Made by a program: the position numbers and the translations under genes | Shown here: positions 45,033-53,404 of the stretch, piece by piece | Layout of the letters: each line of letters opens with the position of its first letter | How positions within the stretch are numbered: the stretch's first letter is position 1 | Origin: a bacterium | Lineage (GTDB): Bacteria; UBP6; UBA1177 | DNA: 64,000 bases | Direction of reading: 5' to 3' | Assembly (NCBI GenBank): GCA_017538365.1 | Contig: JAFYIZ010000026.1 | Span: 1-64,000 of the forward strand | The notes under the pieces: generated by a model | Told to the model about the DNA's origin: nothing | Databases searched by the model: none | The model's input: the letters and a program-made list of their open reading frames with translations, nothing else

Positions 45033-48000
45033 TTAGTTCGCGTCATCAGGCGCCACAACTACGCAGCGGACACGACTGTATTCATAAGAGTCCATCCTGC
45101 CCTCTACGAAATCAAACACATAATTGTCTTGCGCCTTAAGAGAGAACATATCGCCGAAAAATGAGTAACCGCCGAAAGTGTACTGACTGCATCTGCCGCT
45201 GGTAGCTCCCGTCAAAAAGTCGTTTTTGTTGCTGCATACCCTTTTGTTGATAATAGAAGCCAGCTCTGATGTTGTCGGAAGTTGCCACTGTGTTTCTCCG
45301 CCGTAACCCTCTTCATTGAGTCCGTTACAGTATGCGGCAGCATCATTCGAATAATAATATGATTCATCCGATACTTTTGACCAGATGAGATCAGGCAGCG
45401 TATACGGGAAATCCAATTCTTCATCAAATTCCGGAACATTCTCGGAATCTGAAAGACTTCTTACGCAGCGGGCTCTGGCAAAATTTTCATCGTAAAAGGA
45501 GTGACTATCCTCTGAAGCAGTCATAAACTTAAACAAATTTACATAGTCAGAATCACCGGAAGATATATCAGAAGACCAGAGATTGCCGAGATCTCCTAAA
45601 ACGGAATATTCACCGGTTGTATTAGGAACACAATCACCATTGGGGCAGTTTGTAACAAGAGTCCGAAGCTCGTCCATAGTCGGAACTCTCCAGTTGTTCG
45701 AACCGCCTTCGACAAGGTCAGTACAGTATTTCGCGGCATCATACCAGTACGGGAGATATTTTTTCGAAAGCGACGACCAGACAAGTCCGTTTTCCGAATC
45801 GGTATACGGGAATTCAGCCGGACTCGGTAAGGAAGCATCCTTTATACATCTTGACTGGCTGGAACCATAACCATCATGATAGTTTACAGTACGCTTTACA
45901 GAATCATTCTTCATATTTACGAACCAAACAGCATCATGACTATCTGTATTGGTAAAAGTTCCTGAGAAATAAATTCCGCTATCAAAAAGGCTCGACATAA
46001 CCTTTTCTCTGCCTACTTCCGGCGAGCACACTGCTTCATTGAAGCACTCTTCACTTGCGTAATCGAAACATGCGTTCGTAACAAGGCATTCTCCATTGGT
46101 TTTGAGAATGTCGTCTGCCGGGAAAAGCGTGCGGAGTTCATCGATTGTAGGAATTCTCCATTGCGTTATGCCGCCTTCATTGGATTCACGGCACTGAATT
46201 GCCTTTTTCTCCCATGTCATCGGGACCATAGGATTACTATTGAAGCTATAGCGGTAATCTACGTCCGCCGAAGACCATACATAACCGGTAGAAGCATCTT
46301 CGCAGGGCCCGATTCTCGATGCGTCACATATTGGAATCGTTCTTCCGGCTGCCAGCGGCTGAGTATCGCTTCTTACGCAGCGGACAGACAAATCTTCTCC
46401 AAAATAATAAGAGTCATATTCTCCAACCCTGCCGCTTGCCATATTGACTGCGACCGGACCGGCTGCATTGCCGTAAGAAACCTGGGAAGTCGAAGTGAGC
46501 AGGGTCTCCGAAGTCATTCCCGGGAACAATGATGCCGGATCAGCTTGTGAATAGTCGACAAGTGTAATAAGTTCGTTTTTGTTGGGAAGTCGCCAGTCGG
46601 AATACCCCGCATACTCAAGGTTCTGGCAGTAAGCAAGTGCATCTTTCCAATTTTTGACAGGTTTGGAATTCTTCTGCCAAAGGAGATTGGTCGATGAATC
46701 GAAAACCACTACATGACCGTTTATCGTCCTGGAATCATAATTCTCGGCATTGACTTTGCCGTATTCTTCACCGCTTACACACATAACACCGTTAAGGGCG
46801 CCTCCGGTTGGAGTAGAAGTATTAGTCATAAGAGAAGCGTAATCCGAATTGTAGACCCAGAAATCATTTTCGTTGTCTGAAGACTGATTGTGTTCAGCAG
46901 CCCAATAAGACCAATTTCCCCAATTACGGAAATAGTAATCATTGGCAGCCGAAGCAAATTTGTCATGGTCGGAAATACTCAAAAGTTCTTTGACCGTAGG
47001 AAGACGCCATTCGTGTCCGCCGTAAGTATAAGTAAGAGCCGCACAATTGCTCTCAGCCGCAGAATGGCTGGCACTGTCATCAAATACGATCCATTTCAAG
47101 CCGGTGTTTTCGTCAAGCACGAACTCGTAAGTTTCACCTGTTTCTCCGTCTCTGAGGACTCCGTTTCTAATGTTTGCGTTATTGCTTCCGCCGCGCAGAA
47201 TATTTCTCAAACCGGTTCCTTCGCCCTCTTCAGGGTCTTCTTCCACTGCAACCGGTTCCGTTTGTATGCTGTATTTATGCGGAATACACGATTTGGTTGC
47301 AACGAACTGTGAATCCTGACCGTAAAAATCTTCTCCCTCGGCAGGACAGTCGATAGTCATTTCTCCGTCGCTGCACTTCGTCAAACCTGTGCAGAGAACT
47401 TTGGAAAGAACAGGAACAGGCGGTTCCGGAACAACGATGTCTTCGTCAACATCGGGAGTTTCGTCTTCATCAACATCAGGAATTTCGTCTTCGTCAACTA
47501 CAGGTTCGTCATCGTCTTCGACAACAGGATCGTCGTCATCTTCGACAACAGGTTCGTCATCATCGTCTTCGATAACAGGTTCGTCATCATCGTCTTCGAC
47601 AACAGGTTCTTCGTCTTTATCGGTAACTTCTTCATCTTTTTCGGGCTCTTCCGGCTCTTTCTCGGGTTCTTTCGGATCAATCGTAATGAATGTATAAGCC
47701 GTGAAGTGACCTGTCGCCATCATGATCGGATCTCCTGCTGCCGCATTCATGATCGGATCTCCTGCTGCAGAATTCATTATCGGATCTCCTGCCGAAGCCA
47801 TCATGATCGGGTCTCCCGCCGCAGAGTTCATGATCGGGTCTCCTGCTCCTGTCGTAAGATTTCCGTCACTCAGCATGATCGGATCTCCTGCTGCAGTCGT
47901 CATTATCGGATCACCCGCCGCATCTCTGCCCATGACTCCGTAAGCGCCGTGCTCGCTGTAGCTCAGCCTGCCCTCTTTTTCATAGAAAACAGCAGCCGAA

Positions 48001-48368
48001 ACTATCTTGTTTTCAAACGCTTCGGTCGCAGTCATCGAAATTATGACAGGTTTTTTGAAAACCGTGCCGCTCGGCTCGAATTCGACAACTTTACTGACAA
48101 CTTTCATTCCTCCGATTTTATCCGGGATTGCGGCATAACCCGATACATCGTAGATCGTCATCGTAATCTTTGTGTCTGAATCAAGGGCATCTGCGGGAAT
48201 TTCGATAGAAGTCTTTCCGTCGGAACTCTCAACCTTGCCGCCCTCTTCGGCTTTGATCTCTTTCGATACCTGCTCTTCATACACAGGGTTTTCCTTCTTA
48301 CTGCCGCCGCAGGAAGCGACTGAAAGCATCAATACAAAAACAAAAATCAAACTGAAAAAACGTTTCAT
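45033..48368 (-). CDS. Giant DUF1566 lipoprotein C with GDPIM repeats
   Basis: The start at 48368 (MKRFFSLIF, directly behind AGGAGG) gives 1111 residues and aligns with the other paralogs; an ATG 15 codons upstream overlaps the neighbour and would mask the signal peptide. The lipobox is SVASC (Cys20). A ZU5-like domain with seven GDPIM units (151-217; the second unit is extended) is followed by an acidic linker rich in EDDDDEPV and PDVDED. The Cys segment VLCTGLTKC/IDCPAEGEDFYGQDSQF and five DUF1566 modules follow (EWRLPTVKELLSI, DWRLPNKNELITL, QWRIPTIDELRTL, NWRVPTMDELRTL, QWQLPTTSELASI). It begins only 26 bp after gene D ends, with no promoter seen, so it is likely co-transcribed with D. 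Confidence 0.8.
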   Translation of the reverse strand: MKRFFSLIFVFVLMLSVASCGGSKKENPVYEEQVSKEIKAEEGGKVESSDGKTSIEIPADALDSDTKITMTIYDVSGYAAIPDKIGGMKVVSKVVEFEPSGTVFKKPVIISMTATEAFENKIVSAAVFYEKEGRLSYSEHGAYGVMGRDAAGDPIMTTAAGDPIMLSDGNLTTGAGDPIMNSAAGDPIMMASAGDPIMNSAAGDPIMNAAAGDPIMMATGHFTAYTFITIDPKEPEKEPEEPEKDEEVTDKDEEPVVEDDDDEPVIEDDDDEPVVEDDDDPVVEDDDEPVVDEDEIPDVDEDETPDVDEDIVVPEPPVPVLSKVLCTGLTKCSDGEMTIDCPAEGEDFYGQDSQFVATKSCIPHKYSIQTEPVAVEEDPEEGEGTGLRNILRGGSNNANIRNGVLRDGETGETYEFVLDENTGLKWIVFDDSASHSAAESNCAALTYTYGGHEWRLPTVKELLSISDHDKFASAANDYYFRNWGNWSYWAAEHNQSSDNENDFWVYNSDYASLMTNTSTPTGGALNGVMCVSGEEYGKVNAENYDSRTINGHVVVFDSSTNLLWQKNSKPVKNWKDALAYCQNLEYAGYSDWRLPNKNELITLVDYSQADPASLFPGMTSETLLTSTSQVSYGNAAGPVAVNMASGRVGEYDSYYFGEDLSVRCVRSDTQPLAAGRTIPICDASRIGPCEDASTGYVWSSADVDYRYSFNSNPMVPMTWEKKAIQCRESNEGGITQWRIPTIDELRTLFPADDILKTNGECLVTNACFDYASEECFNEAVCSPEVGREKVMSSLFDSGIYFSGTFTNTDSHDAVWFVNMKNDSVKRTVNYHDGYGSSQSRCIKDASLPSPAEFPYTDSENGLVWSSLSKKYLPYWYDAAKYCTDLVEGGSNNWRVPTMDELRTLVTNCPNGDCVPNTTGEYSVLGDLGNLWSSDISSGDSDYVNLFKFMTASEDSHSFYDENFARARCVRSLSDSENVPEFDEELDFPYTLPDLIWSKVSDESYYYSNDAAAYCNGLNEEGYGGETQWQLPTTSELASIINKRVCSNKNDFLTGATSGRCSQYTFGGYSFFGDMFSLKAQDNYVFDFVEGRMDSYEYSRVRCVVVAPDDAN
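47718..47918 (-). repeat. GDPIM nonapeptide repeats of lipoprotein C (7 copies)
   Basis: Seven GDPIM cores; the second is followed by LSDGNLTTGA, an extension like the one in B but with different residues. The final unit reads MATGHF rather than MTTGHF. Confidence 0.9.
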
Positions 48369-48394
48369 AAACAACCTCCTAAAACCGAAAAATA

Positions 48395-51300
48395 TTACTC
48401 TTGAATAACACACTCTTCACCATCCCAAAGGGCATTAGCTGTGCAGCCGCAGCTGTAAACACCGGCTTCGCTCGTGCATGTTCCGTCGGAATTTTCAATT
48501 TCCAGACAGGGATTATCCTCACACGCATTCGGATAGGAAACGCAGCGGACGTATTTCTTTCTGTCTCCGTAGAATGATCCGTCTTCATATCCGGCAACCA
48601 GAACCTGACCGGTAGTAAAATCGGCATAGAAATGGTAACCGGTTCTTCCGAGGTATGTGGAAGCAAAAATTCCGAGATCGCCGAATACCGGGAAATGACC
48701 TTCAAAAGCAGGATTGTCACAACCGCCCAAAGCGACACTGACACCCGGATTTCCCTGATTGTTGTTTGTAGGTCTTATAAATGTCGAACGTCCTTCTTCA
48801 CAATCGAGAATACTTGCAAATTCCGCAAGGTCTGGGACTCTCCACTCGGTCAATCCTTCGTATCCGGCTCCGTTATTCATTGCATTCAGACTCTCGCAGT
48901 ATGCTACAGCGTCTGAATGATTTGTGAGAGGTCCTGATTTTTCAGACCATAAAAGATTCGAATCCTCATCGTAATACGGAGCATCAATGATCGGATCAGT
49001 CTCGGGATCATCCGTTGATCTGACGCAGCGGACTTTAGCATCGGAATAAGAATTTATATTCTCGGTAATACCTTCCTGATAACCCGTCATAAAATCCAGG
49101 ACATTCAAAGACAGGGCAGTTTCAACTGATATTGTTGAAGACCAGAGTGCGGCAAGTTCCGCGAAAACTGAATAGTTGCCGGTCAGATTGGGTTCACAAT
49201 CGTCTCCGTCACAGCTCTTGACGAGAGTCTCGACTTCTTCCAATGCCGGAACTCTCCAGTTGTCCGAATTGCCTTCGACAAGATCTCTGCAGTATTCAGC
49301 CGCCTCCATCCATGTCATATCGCCTTTTGAACGCGAAGACCAGATAAGTTCGTTTTCCGGATCGGTGTACGGGAATGTAATATCCGGAAGAGATTCATCT
49401 TTTACGCAGCGGACAGTTATCATCGGATACAAATCATCGTTACGTGCGTAAGAGACGATCGAACCGGTGAAGAAATCAACACCCCATGCATGGTTTTCAT
49501 CGTCGATCATCGTTGATGAGACCATATATGTGTCATTGTAGAAAATAGATTCTATCGGAGCACCCGTCCTGCATTCTTCATCAACGTAACATGCCCCGGC
49601 ATTACATGTGTCGGCAACATCGCAGTCTCCGCCTGTTGTGAGAGCATCACTCTTGAGTATCGTGCGGATCTCGCTGATTGTCGGAAGCCTCCACTGAGAA
49701 ATACCGCCGTTATTTGATTCTCGGCACATTCCGGCAGCCATGACATAGTCGGGATCGTAACTCCCAGTGTTAATATTCTGCGACCAGACAATACCTGTTT
49801 CGGGGTCTTCGCACGGCGTATAGCCGCTTTCGTCGCAAACAGGAACCGCCTGATATTCGGCGAGATCATCATTCCTGACGCAGAGAGTATACGCAGTTGT
49901 AACATTTCCTTGAGTGTCACCGACACTGAACAGCGTTCCGCCGCCGACATCAATGATGAAAGGACCTTCAGATCCGCCGTAAGTCTGAGCAAATGTCGAA
50001 GTCCAGTAATTTCCTCCGATGATATTCTGGAAGTCACTCTTGTTGTCACCAAAACCTTTACCTGTATAGTTAAGAACAGTCGCAAATTCGTTTCTGTTCG
50101 GAAGTCTCCAGTCGGAATATCCTGCATACTCAAGGTTTTCGCAGTAAGCGAGAGCCTGAGACCAGCTCATGTTGAGATTGTCCGCAGCAGCTTTCCACAT
50201 AAGGTCAGTCGCGGAATCCGTAACAACGGTGCCTCCGGAAATATTTTTCAAAGTAAATGTGCCTGAAACACCGTATTCTTCTCCGCTTACACAAGCAAAA
50301 GAAGCTGAACCATCTTCTTTACTCTCATATTGCATGTGACCGTAACCGATATCCATAACCAGGACTGCATCGTCTCCTGTTTTCTGATTCTGGTAATATG
50401 TGCCTGACCAGTATATAGTAGGCGAAGCAAAATCCCATCCGAAGTATGCCATGCGGAGAGCCGGATAGCTTGTTCCGCTGTCAATAATGCTCATAAGCTC
50501 TTTCGCGGTCGGAAGTCTCCATTCGCGACCGTCACCTGTGTCAAGCGTGTCGCAGAATGTATATGCATTTTCCCATGTTCCGCCGTTTGAATAGAGATAC
50601 CATCTCAAACCTGTAGAGAGATCGTCGACTATATTGCAAGTGTCATTATCCTGAATGCAGTTTCTTCCCTCAGATATTTTTTCGTAAGTCTGCGGAGTGC
50701 AGGACTGTCTTGCAGTGTAGCTTGCATCCTGACCGTAGAATTCCTCGCCTTCAGCCGGACAGTCTATGACGTCTCCTTCAGCGCCAAAGCACCATGTCTG
50801 ACCTGTGCAGAGGACTTTTGCGACAGGTACGCTGCATTTCACAGTATTTTCGTTCCATTCATATCCTTCAACACACTGGTATGCGCAGTCGCCTTCCTCA
50901 GCATAGTGAGCCGTATAGTACGGATATCCCTTGCCGTTCCAGGTCGGGATGTATGTGTCTCCGTTTACCCATGCAGCATTTTCGGGAAGCTCGCCGCAGG
51001 ATTCAGCCGGCTTTGTATCGGACTGACAGCTTTCTTCTTCGTAGTGGTAGTCGGTGGAACACTCGTAAGTACATTCCTCTCCCTCATCCTCGAAATATGT
51101 TGCCGCAGGTTCGGTTGACCATGCTTCATCGATCCAGTGAGGTGTGTAGGTCGAAGCTACCCATTCTGCGTTATCCGGAAGGTTCGCGCACTCCTGCTCT
51201 TCACCGGTATTTGATTTGCAGACGCTGTCTTCGACGTGCTGAGCATCCGTGCATGCACAGGTTCCGTTAGTCGCAAACCATGTGAAAGTCGGTTTACACT

Positions 51301-53335
51301 GATAAGCGCAATCACCTTCTTCAGCGTAGTTAGCCGATGCGCTCGAATAATCCTCGCCAGTCCATTCCGGTATGTATGTGTTTCCGTTCACCCACTGTGC
51401 GTTTGCCGGAAGAGTTCCGCAGGATTCAGCCGGCTTTGTATTGGACTGACAGCTTTCATTCTCGTAGTGGTAGTTGGCAACGCACTCGTAAGTACATTCC
51501 TCTCCCTCATCCTCGAAATATGTTGCCGCAGGTTCTGTCGACCATGCTCCATTACTCCAGTGAGGTGTGTAGGTCGAAGCTTTCCAAGCCGCGTTAGCCG
51601 GAAGGTTAGCACAGGTCTTCGCCGTACCGGTATTGGGTGTGCATACGTTGTCTTCGACGTGCTCTTCATCCGTGCATGCACAGGTTCCGTTAGTCGCAAA
51701 CCATGTGAAAGTCTGTTTGCACGTAAATGCGCAGTCGCCTTCTCCTGCATAGTTTGCCGATGCGCTCGAATAAGCATTGCCGTTCCAGGTCGGAATATAT
51801 GTGTCACCGTTTACCCATGCAGCATTTGCAGGAAGTGTGCCGCAGCTTGCAGCAGCCTGGGTATTCGATTTGCAGACGCCGTCTTCAACGTGTTCTGTCG
51901 ACTGACATTTACAGCTTGAATCAATCCAGCTGTAGGTTGATTTACATTTGTAAGCGCAGTCGCCCGATTCAGCGTAGTTTGCAGTTGCGCTCGAATAAGC
52001 ACTGCCGTTCCAGGTCGGAATATATGTGTCACCGTTTACCCATGCAGCATTTGCCGGAAGTGTGCCGCAGCTTGCAGCAGTCTGTGTATTCGATTTGCAG
52101 ACGCCGTCTTCAAGGTGCTGTTCATCGGTACATTTACAGCTTGAATCAATCCAGCTGAAGGTCGGTTTGCATTTGTAAGCGCAGTCGCCCTCCTCAGCGT
52201 AGTGAGCCGATGCGGAAGAGTATTCCTCGCCGTTACGGGTCGATTCGTATGTATCACCGTTTACCCACTGCGCATTTTCGGGAAGCGTGCCGCAGGAGCG
52301 TGTTACAATCTGACAGTCGTCAGAGCAGGAAGCACCGATTCCTTCGCCTTTGCCGTATTCAGGATCAGCCTTATCACAGGCTTCGTTGCTCTGTTTCGTG
52401 CCGTCACCGCAGTAAGCAGCTGCACCGGCCTGTTTTTTACATTCTTTCGTGCAGACTTCGCAGCTTTTTTCGCCGTAAACGCAGTCGGTTTTGCCGTTCT
52501 CTTCGCCCCGGTCACACTCTTCACCTTCCTCAACAACACCGTTTCCGCATTCTGGGGCATTGTCTTCATCGGGAGAGACGTCTTCATCGCCGTCATTCGT
52601 ATCAGCATCAGCATCGCCGGTACCTGCCTGAGAATCAGATTCTTCAACAACTATAAAAGTGTAAGCCGTGAAGTGACCGGTCGTCATCATAATCGGGTCA
52701 CCCGCAGCAGCGTTCATGATAGGATCACCCGCTGCATTCGACATGATCGGGTCGCCTGCTGAAGCAAGCATGATCGGATCACCTGCTGAAGCAAGCATGA
52801 TCGGGTCACCGGCAGCATTCATCATAATCGGGTCGCCTGCAGCATTCAGCATGATAGGATCGCCTGCAGCAGTCTGCATGATCGGGTCGCCCGCCGCATC
52901 TTTGCCGACAAGAATAGCATACTCACTGTGTTCGCTGTAGCTCCATGCGCCTTTAGCTTCGTTGTAAACAGCGGCTGCAACTACTTTGTCTTTGATTTCG
53001 TTGTTTGCCGTCATCTTGATGATAATCGGTTTTTTGAAAACCGTGCCGCTTGGTTCGAACTCGACGACCGTGCTTATAACTTTTTCGCCTTTCGCCGTAG
53101 AATAGTGCGAACTTTCGTAAACACTTACCGTGATAGTAGTATTTGAATCAAGAGCATCTGCAGGAATATCAACGGCGACCGATTCATCGGAAGTCGATAC
53201 CGTTCCGCCTTCTTCAGCGCTGATTTCCTTTGAGACCTTCTCCTTAACGTCATCTTTTTTCTTCTTTTTGTCGCCGCAGGATGCGACCGCAAAAACCAAA
53301 ATGAAAATCAAAACCAAACTTAACACACGTTTCAT
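48395..53335 (-). CDS. Giant DUF1566 lipoprotein D with GDPIM repeats and seven Cys modules
   Basis: This is the largest paralog (1646 residues, lipobox AVASC, Cys20). A ZU5-like domain carries eight GDPIM units (148-217). The acidic linker leads to a Myxococcus-type Cys-rich repeat, DUF4215-like (CGNGVVEEGEECDRG and CGDGTKQSNEACD), at about 263-345. Then come seven Cys modules at 348-834 in two alternating types (CGTLPANAAWVNG type and CANLPANAAW type), the conserved VLCTGQTWC/FYGQDASY segment and five DUF1566 modules. A final EGF-like unit (CEDNPCLEIENSDGTC) ends the chain. The Cys module is the same as in the lipoprotein at 2.3 kb. A strong GGAGG site is present. It lies 69 bp after gene E. 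Confidence 0.8.
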   Translation of the reverse strand: MKRVLSLVLIFILVFAVASCGDKKKKKDDVKEKVSKEISAEEGGTVSTSDESVAVDIPADALDSNTTITVSVYESSHYSTAKGEKVISTVVEFEPSGTVFKKPIIIKMTANNEIKDKVVAAAVYNEAKGAWSYSEHSEYAILVGKDAAGDPIMQTAAGDPIMLNAAGDPIMMNAAGDPIMLASAGDPIMLASAGDPIMSNAAGDPIMNAAAGDPIMMTTGHFTAYTFIVVEESDSQAGTGDADADTNDGDEDVSPDEDNAPECGNGVVEEGEECDRGEENGKTDCVYGEKSCEVCTKECKKQAGAAAYCGDGTKQSNEACDKADPEYGKGEGIGASCSDDCQIVTRSCGTLPENAQWVNGDTYESTRNGEEYSSASAHYAEEGDCAYKCKPTFSWIDSSCKCTDEQHLEDGVCKSNTQTAASCGTLPANAAWVNGDTYIPTWNGSAYSSATANYAESGDCAYKCKSTYSWIDSSCKCQSTEHVEDGVCKSNTQAAASCGTLPANAAWVNGDTYIPTWNGNAYSSASANYAGEGDCAFTCKQTFTWFATNGTCACTDEEHVEDNVCTPNTGTAKTCANLPANAAWKASTYTPHWSNGAWSTEPAATYFEDEGEECTYECVANYHYENESCQSNTKPAESCGTLPANAQWVNGNTYIPEWTGEDYSSASANYAEEGDCAYQCKPTFTWFATNGTCACTDAQHVEDSVCKSNTGEEQECANLPDNAEWVASTYTPHWIDEAWSTEPAATYFEDEGEECTYECSTDYHYEEESCQSDTKPAESCGELPENAAWVNGDTYIPTWNGKGYPYYTAHYAEEGDCAYQCVEGYEWNENTVKCSVPVAKVLCTGQTWCFGAEGDVIDCPAEGEEFYGQDASYTARQSCTPQTYEKISEGRNCIQDNDTCNIVDDLSTGLRWYLYSNGGTWENAYTFCDTLDTGDGREWRLPTAKELMSIIDSGTSYPALRMAYFGWDFASPTIYWSGTYYQNQKTGDDAVLVMDIGYGHMQYESKEDGSASFACVSGEEYGVSGTFTLKNISGGTVVTDSATDLMWKAAADNLNMSWSQALAYCENLEYAGYSDWRLPNRNEFATVLNYTGKGFGDNKSDFQNIIGGNYWTSTFAQTYGGSEGPFIIDVGGGTLFSVGDTQGNVTTAYTLCVRNDDLAEYQAVPVCDESGYTPCEDPETGIVWSQNINTGSYDPDYVMAAGMCRESNNGGISQWRLPTISEIRTILKSDALTTGGDCDVADTCNAGACYVDEECRTGAPIESIFYNDTYMVSSTMIDDENHAWGVDFFTGSIVSYARNDDLYPMITVRCVKDESLPDITFPYTDPENELIWSSRSKGDMTWMEAAEYCRDLVEGNSDNWRVPALEEVETLVKSCDGDDCEPNLTGNYSVFAELAALWSSTISVETALSLNVLDFMTGYQEGITENINSYSDAKVRCVRSTDDPETDPIIDAPYYDEDSNLLWSEKSGPLTNHSDAVAYCESLNAMNNGAGYEGLTEWRVPDLAEFASILDCEEGRSTFIRPTNNNQGNPGVSVALGGCDNPAFEGHFPVFGDLGIFASTYLGRTGYHFYADFTTGQVLVAGYEDGSFYGDRKKYVRCVSYPNACEDNPCLEIENSDGTCTSEAGVYSCGCTANALWDGEECVIQE
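50834..52294 (-). repeat. Seven tandem Cys modules within lipoprotein D
   Basis: Units of about 60-75 residues each carry CG(T/E)LP or CANLP, a NAxW core, a Trp/Gly-rich stretch, a GDCAY(K/Q)C or EECTYEC pair and a trailing CKC or CAC...VC. Units 3+4 and 5+6 form a duplicated pair, and long near-identical DNA stretches (around 51.8 and 52.0 kb) point to recent duplication. Confidence 0.85.
52685..52894 (-). repeat. GDPIM nonapeptide repeats of lipoprotein D (8 copies)
   Basis: Eight units, the longest array in the window. Units encoding LASAGDPIM occur twice in a row and are nearly identical in DNA (about 52752-52805), a recent tandem duplication. Confidence 0.9.
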
Positions 53336-53360
53336 AAAAAAAACCTCCTGAAAACCTCAC

Positions 53361-53389
53361 GTAGAGACGCCATATTATGACATCTCTAC
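53361..53389. repeat. Palindromic repeat between lipoproteins E and D
   Basis: Arms GTAGAGA (53361-53367) and TCTCTAC (53383-53389) flank an imperfectly paired AT-rich centre. It is in the 69-bp gap between two co-oriented genes. The GTAGAGACG...TCTCTAC form recalls widespread REP-like palindromes. Confidence 0.7.
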
Positions 53390-53404
53390 AAAAGACGTTA
53401 TTGC

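Noticed and set aside
47706-48179. Plus-strand frames with repeated IGSPA or SRIHDRI units
   Set aside because: They are antisense to the GDPIM repeat DNA; the minus-strand genes have signal peptides, ribosome sites and domains.
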